64,000 nucleotides of DNA from Chaetomium olivaceum (taxonomy: Eukaryota > Ascomycota > Sordariomycetes > Sordariales > Chaetomiaceae), in contig JAYWVB010000013.1 in the NCBI GenBank assembly GCA_039881045.1, positions 372,001 through 436,000 on the forward strand, in the 5' to 3' direction. Shown in pieces: positions 60,203 to 64,000 of the stretch (position 1 is the first letter of the stretch; each line of letters begins with the position of its first letter). A program made the position numbers and the translations under genes. The notes beneath the pieces were generated by a model. It was not told the origin of the DNA, ran no database searches, and saw only the letters and a list, made by a program, of their open reading frames with translations.

Positions 60203-61342
60203 TCATTCCTTCTCTGCTGGCTTGCGCCCCAGCTTCTCCAACATTGCTATCAGCCGCGGCTGTCTCTTTTTGTGGCCAGGATGGTTGAGGAAATAGTCGT
60301 CCAACGGCGCATACTTGTTTGGGGGAAGGTTTCCCCACGTTTGCAGCACCCATTCGGCAGCCAGCTCTTTGTTGCCGAGCCAACTCTGGGGAATCCACCT
60401 TGCCCAGGGGCCACCGTACTCTTCAGTGGTGGCAAAGTTGCCGTGGCCAGGTGGTAGGGGCCAGTAACGCTTGATGGGTGAAAGGGGGAGATTGGGTGCG
60501 CGTTTGCGGCGATTTGCCTGGAGAACCTCTCTCCAAAAGCGGGGGATGTCAGCTCGGTTAAAATCGATGATCACCACGCTGCCGTCGCTTTGGACCATGA
60601 CGTTCCGCGGCTCCAAATCCCGGTGTATGACTTCGGCGCCCCAGCTAATCGAGATTTCGGCCTCAAAGGTCTGTTTTAGGACACGGAGACGAAAGTTCTC
60701 GTCAGGTAAGAGATCGTATCGGAGGGTGTCGTCCTTGCTAGCTCTGAGAATCTTGTCGAACACAGTCTCGCCAGGCACGAGCTGGAGGAGGACCATGCGG
60801 ACCCATCGGCGGCAGCCGGGTACATCGGTGTCAACTGAGAAAGTCCAAGCACCGTGATATCCCGGGACAAGCTTGCCAACAATGTTAGGAGCGAGCTGCA
60901 TGGTTTTGTAGGCCCAGGCCTCGATTGCATAGTCGCAGTCAGCGAGTGTCATGAAGTCCTCGCCCGTTTCCTGATTCTTGAAGGGGTAAAAAAGGCCATC
61001 GTAGATTTTGGCCACGTATTGCACAGCTTCGTCTTGATCGAGATAGCCCGTAACCACGTGAGCGCCGCCTTCGTCAATCCCGGCACGACGCAGGGTTTTC
61101 GTGCCCGTGATGGTAAAATTGTGCTCAGTCACGGATGGCGGCGGGGGGGTTTCTAAAGGCGGGTTTTCAATGGCGAACCAAAACCGTAGGAAGGACACAT
61201 TATCTGGCAAAGCAGACATGGGTCGCGGGTTTGATCTGTAAGGTCCGCCAAATGGTTCTGGTGGGACATGAGACTGGATGCGAAACCGTGCGCCGTTTTG
61301 GTATGGGGTAGAGGAATGGGTTGTCGTTGCACCTGAAGTCAT
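60203..61342 (-). CDS. Protein kinase-like protein with DFN in place of DFG
   Basis: Single exon, 379 aa from ATG 61342 (MTSGATTTHS). The kinase-like fold is suggested by the VAIK-type lysine K112 in YVAKIYDG, the HRD-type loop VIHRDLEPRNVMV (H240-D242, N247), and VVIIDFNRAD, where the DFG glycine is Asn262. No glycine-rich loop is obvious. The C-terminal 80 residues (WREVLQANRRKRAPNLPLSP; YAPLDDYFLNHPGHKKR) are family-specific. It resembles the fungus-expanded, aminoglycoside-phosphotransferase-like kinase group found singly in accessory regions. With K, HRD, N and D kept it may be active; the substrate is unknown. It faces the nuclease-like gene convergently with about 210 nt between the stops. 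Confidence 0.78.
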   Translation of the reverse strand: MTSGATTTHSSTPYQNGARFRIQSHVPPEPFGGPYRSNPRPMSALPDNVSFLRFWFAIENPPLETPPPPSVTEHNFTITGTKTLRRAGIDEGGAHVVTGYLDQDEAVQYVAKIYDGLFYPFKNQETGEDFMTLADCDYAIEAWAYKTMQLAPNIVGKLVPGYHGAWTFSVDTDVPGCRRWVRMVLLQLVPGETVFDKILRASKDDTLRYDLLPDENFRLRVLKQTFEAEISISWGAEVIHRDLEPRNVMVQSDGSVVIIDFNRADIPRFWREVLQANRRKRAPNLPLSPIKRYWPLPPGHGNFATTEEYGGPWARWIPQSWLGNKELAAEWVLQTWGNLPPNKYAPLDDYFLNHPGHKKRQPRLIAMLEKLGRKPAEKE

Positions 61343-63100
61343 GGCGAGAGCAATATGCCAATATGCGGGGAGGGGAATAACCAAAAATGGTAGATGTTAG
61401 GCAGCGGGAAAGCCCGAGTTTGGGTTTGTTGAATGGCGACGGTTGGTTGAACCAGACGGCAAAACAGAACAATAGAGTGAATGATAGAGAAGAAGAGGGA
61501 TAAGAAGAGAAGGGAGGAATAAAGAGAGAGATGGAGAGGGAAGGTGATTCGATTCTCCCCAACTCGTGGGTGTTCCGCGAAGCTTTGGTTTGCAGCTTTG
61601 TTCAAATGTTGTTGGTTTCAGATTGGTTGGCTGGTTGCACTCAGTGGTTGTTCGTTCCAAGCATCGGTGTCCAGTTCAGTGGAGACTTGAAGAGGTGAAT
61701 TGAATCCACCAACCAGCGGCACAAGCGGCCTACACCCGCCCCGCGCCCCGCCTCAAAACATCAGAATATATCGTCTGAAGCGGCGTGAAGCCAGATGACC
61801 CGGCGGCCAACCCAACAAACAGGCCTGGTCCAGCTGAATGCCTCACGTTCCTCAAATAGCAATTTGGGGTCGAGACGTCGACTCTCTGGCCAATCAACTT
61901 AGGTGGGAACCCCCGCTGAGACAGTGACTTCCACTGCAGTTTCGTAATTTCGTTACGCTTGAGTTGACTCAAGTTGTAACTTGTAACATCGGGGCGCCCG
62001 AGCAATGGAAGCGGGCTCAGCAAGCCGCAAGGCACCCGGTCTGTCACACACACCATACGGTCCGTGCCTGCCAAGATACCGGTAGGTAGGTAGTTTTGAA
62101 TTTTGAACTTTGGTTCCTTCTTTCCGTTCCGTTGTGCCGCTCCGGCGCTCAGGAATCTAAGAGTGAAGGCGGGAAGGGGCAAGTTTCGAAGTGGTGAGCG
62201 CGAGGCTTGAAATCAAATCAACCCCCCGCAAACTCAAAACAGTTACCTACTTCCCTACCTTACTTACTTAGGTACAGTACAATGTAGCACCTTCATCTGG
62301 CGTCACCCCTAAACCGCCCAACTTGAGTTCTCAGCTCTAAGCTCTCACAAGTACTTAAAACGCTCCCAAGACGGCGCACTGAGTCCCGACTCCCAAACCA
62401 GCTTTTCAGGTGCCAGTTCCGTCGCTACCCTGCTACCCGCAACCGCGGTGGCCCACGCAGCCAGAGGGCACAGCACTTGAAATGTCTCAAACATGATACA
62501 ACGGCCGCGATGGCCAAAGCCGTGCCCTGTGTTGGTGGATGTGCAGTCGCTTACCTGCCTATTGGGGACGGCAAACCAAAACTACCTATGTGTCAAACCC
62601 AGCTCTTCGGTTCCGGCCCTAAGGTTTCAAACGGGGACGCCCGGTGCCAACACCGGGCCAACATCACCCAACTCATGACCAGAGAGCTATTTTCGGATAT
62701 CGGCGATGGGGGGGCAGCAACCATGATGAGGCTTGGTGCAGGAGCAATACTGAGCAGCCATGAACGGCCTAGTGGACTGGAAAATCACACCGGTGTTTAA
62801 CAAGCATATAATAAGGGACGGACAGGCACCTCTAGACCACACCACAGCTTCCCCAAACGCTTCCATCATCACCTTCAAGCTCACCCACTTTTCACTTATC
62901 ATTAAGCACCCCACACAAAACCAGTACCAGCACCAGCACCAGCACCAGCACCAGCACCAGCACCAGCACCAGCACCAGCACCAGCACCAGCACCAGCACC
63001 AGCACCAGCACCAGCACCAGCACCAGCACCAGCACCAGCACCAGCACCAGCACCAGCACCAGCACCACAACTACCTCATACCACACCTCTATTCACAACC
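61343..63100. other. Intergenic region, no gene supported
   Basis: Divergent promoters of the kinase-like gene (-) and the terminal gene (+). It contains a purine-rich tract at 61480-61540, GGTAGGTAGG-type bits near 62080, and the long hexanucleotide repeat at the right end. ORF 61730-62182 (-) has no support. Confidence 0.45.
62926..63066 (+). repeat. (ACCAGC)n hexanucleotide repeat, about 23 copies
   Basis: A perfect 141-nt run of the hexamer ACCAGC ends 34 nt before the start codon of the terminal gene, so it is probably in its leader. All frames through it stay open, giving spurious His-Gln or Cys-Trp ORFs on the two strands. Confidence 0.95.
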
Positions 63101-64000
63101 ATGCCCCCCAAACGTACGACCCCTACGCCTCCCCACCCTCCGAACGTTCCGCCAGGCCCACAAACCGACACGTCAAACAACATGCCCAATTTTACTCTAC
63201 GTCCCGCAAACCCGGTCAGGGGCGTTTCGCCAGGCGGGCAAACCGACACGTCAAATAACGTGACCAATCTCCTACGTCCAGCAAACCCAGTCAGGGGCGT
63301 TTCTCCAGGCCGACAAACCGACAAGCCGAGGACTGTGGTCCAGACTCCTCCCCACCAACCCGCCGTTTTGACAGGCACACAGCCCGGATCCCGCCCAGCC
63401 CTAGCGAGAGCAACGGGGGGCGGATCCACGGGCACGCATAGCGGCGGCGGCGGCGGCGGCGGCAGCGGGTTCACAGGCACGCGAAGCGGCGGTGGAGGCG
63501 GCGGCGGTGGTGGTAGTGGTGGCGGCGGCGGTGTGGTGGTGGCGGCGGCGACGACAGCGACAGCAACAACTTCCAGAGAATCTCTCTCTACGACTCATTC
63601 TTTCACACTCTGCCCTCCCTTCCTACGGCCGAGGATGCAAAGAAGTTCAATAACTCCTACTCCAGCGCCACAACCAGTTACATCGTCCCGCCCGCGTACT
63701 GGGAAGAGGTTCCCGTCGGCCATTACCTGCAAAAGGCCAGAGAAGCCCTAGAATTCCCGGACGCGAAGCAGTACTTGAGAAGGCGCTTCGACCTTGACCT
63801 TGATCCTTTGCTTCGCATGAGGGTGGAGGCTGACGTGGTGCGCTGGGGCGACGAGCACCTCGCCTACCACGTCAACCACGCTCTGTATGCTCGTTTTGGC
63901 CTTATCATGGAATCCTTCTCCGAGTACGAAGTTGATGAATGTCGCCCCGACAAGGTTTGGAGGCGGTGCCATAATACGAAAGACCACCAACATGAATGTG
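63101..64000 (+). CDS. Partial repeat-containing protein, unknown, one apparent frameshift
   Basis: Starts MPPKRTTPTPPHPPNVPPG at 63101 and is cut by the right edge. A Pro-rich start is followed by two and a half copies of a 25-26-residue repeat (QTDTSNN ... RPANPVRGVSPG) and a poly-Gly region encoded by GGC/GGT runs at 63440-63550. Then comes a different frame with clear coding character: DDSDSNNFQRISLYDSFFHT, KFNNSYSSATTSYIVPPAYW, YLRRRFDLDLDPLLRMRVEA, MESFSEYEVDECRPDKVWRR. The frame change lies in the GGT/GTG stretch near 63528-63540; one missing G would join both parts. I do not recognise the family; the C-terminal part looks globular and charged. The remainder is outside the window. Confidence 0.6.
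63161..63335 (+). repeat. Intragenic 78/75-bp direct repeat
   Basis: Copies begin with CAAACCGACA at 63161 (78 nt), 63239 (75 nt) and a partial third at 63314. They encode the QTDTSNN ... PANPVRGVSPG units of the terminal gene. The copies differ mostly at third positions and by one codon, so they are diverged rather than recent. Confidence 0.85.

Noticed and set aside
62687..63263. Long His-Gln and Cys-Trp ORFs through the hexamer repeat
   Set aside because: They exist only because the ACCAGC repeat is open in all frames.
1..64000. Transposons, RIP-type AT islands and CRISPR arrays
   Set aside because: No transposase or reverse-transcriptase frames, no long terminal or inverted repeats, no long AT-rich mutated blocks, no spaced repeat arrays.

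Overview
The window is nuclear DNA from a filamentous ascomycete. Evidence: short GT-AG introns (about 52-150 nt) with CTAAC/CTGAC-type branch sites, GC-rich coding DNA with C- or G-ending codons, and a gene set typical of Sordariomycetes (a fungal Grainyhead-type CP2 factor, LCCL membrane protein, questin-oxidase-like protein, fungal PD-(D/E)XK-like protein, TPP-riboswitch-controlled THI4). Sordariales, possibly Chaetomiaceae, is my best guess; no species can be named from sequence alone.

Left part (1-31 kb) is gene-poor, with very long intergenic stretches. It holds eIF2A (-), an unrecognised 632-aa protein with a 5'UTR intron (+), a small unrecognised frame-broken gene at 14.1 kb (+), a Grainyhead/CP2 transcription factor (-) set in large flanking non-coding DNA, an oxysterol-binding protein homologue (+) and the Golgi PI4P effector VPS74/GOLPH3 (+). 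The middle (31-46 kb) is a dense housekeeping block: SURF6/Rrp14 ribosome biogenesis factor (-), exonuclease 1 (-), TMA16 (+), a small Gly-rich protein (+), mitochondrial MAM33 (+), an LCCL-domain membrane protein (+) and a questin-oxidase-like protein (-). The right part (49-64 kb) is more accessory: a predicted GPI-type Cys/Thr-rich secreted protein (+), THI4 with a TPP riboswitch inside its 5'UTR intron (+), a convergent PLP-dependent group II decarboxylase (-), a PD-(D/E)XK-like protein with altered active-site motifs (+), an eight-exon secreted NucA/NucB-type nuclease-like protein (+), a kinase-like protein with DFN in place of DFG (-), and a partial repeat-rich gene running off the right end (+).

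I rebuilt exon structures by hand from splice signals and reading-frame continuity; most genes close perfectly. Six genes do not: the 14.1-kb gene, GRHL, EXO1 (twice), the LCCL gene, the decarboxylase and the terminal gene each need a one-base correction, nearly always in a homopolymer or short tandem run. That pattern looks more like uncorrected long-read indels than real decay, and it is the main caution for users of this annotation.

The best-supported regulatory system is the THI4 leader: a complete TPP aptamer lies in an intron between two candidate 5' splice sites and is also fully covered by a 61-codon upstream ORF. I saw no transposon, CRISPR array, convincing tRNA or biosynthetic gene cluster.
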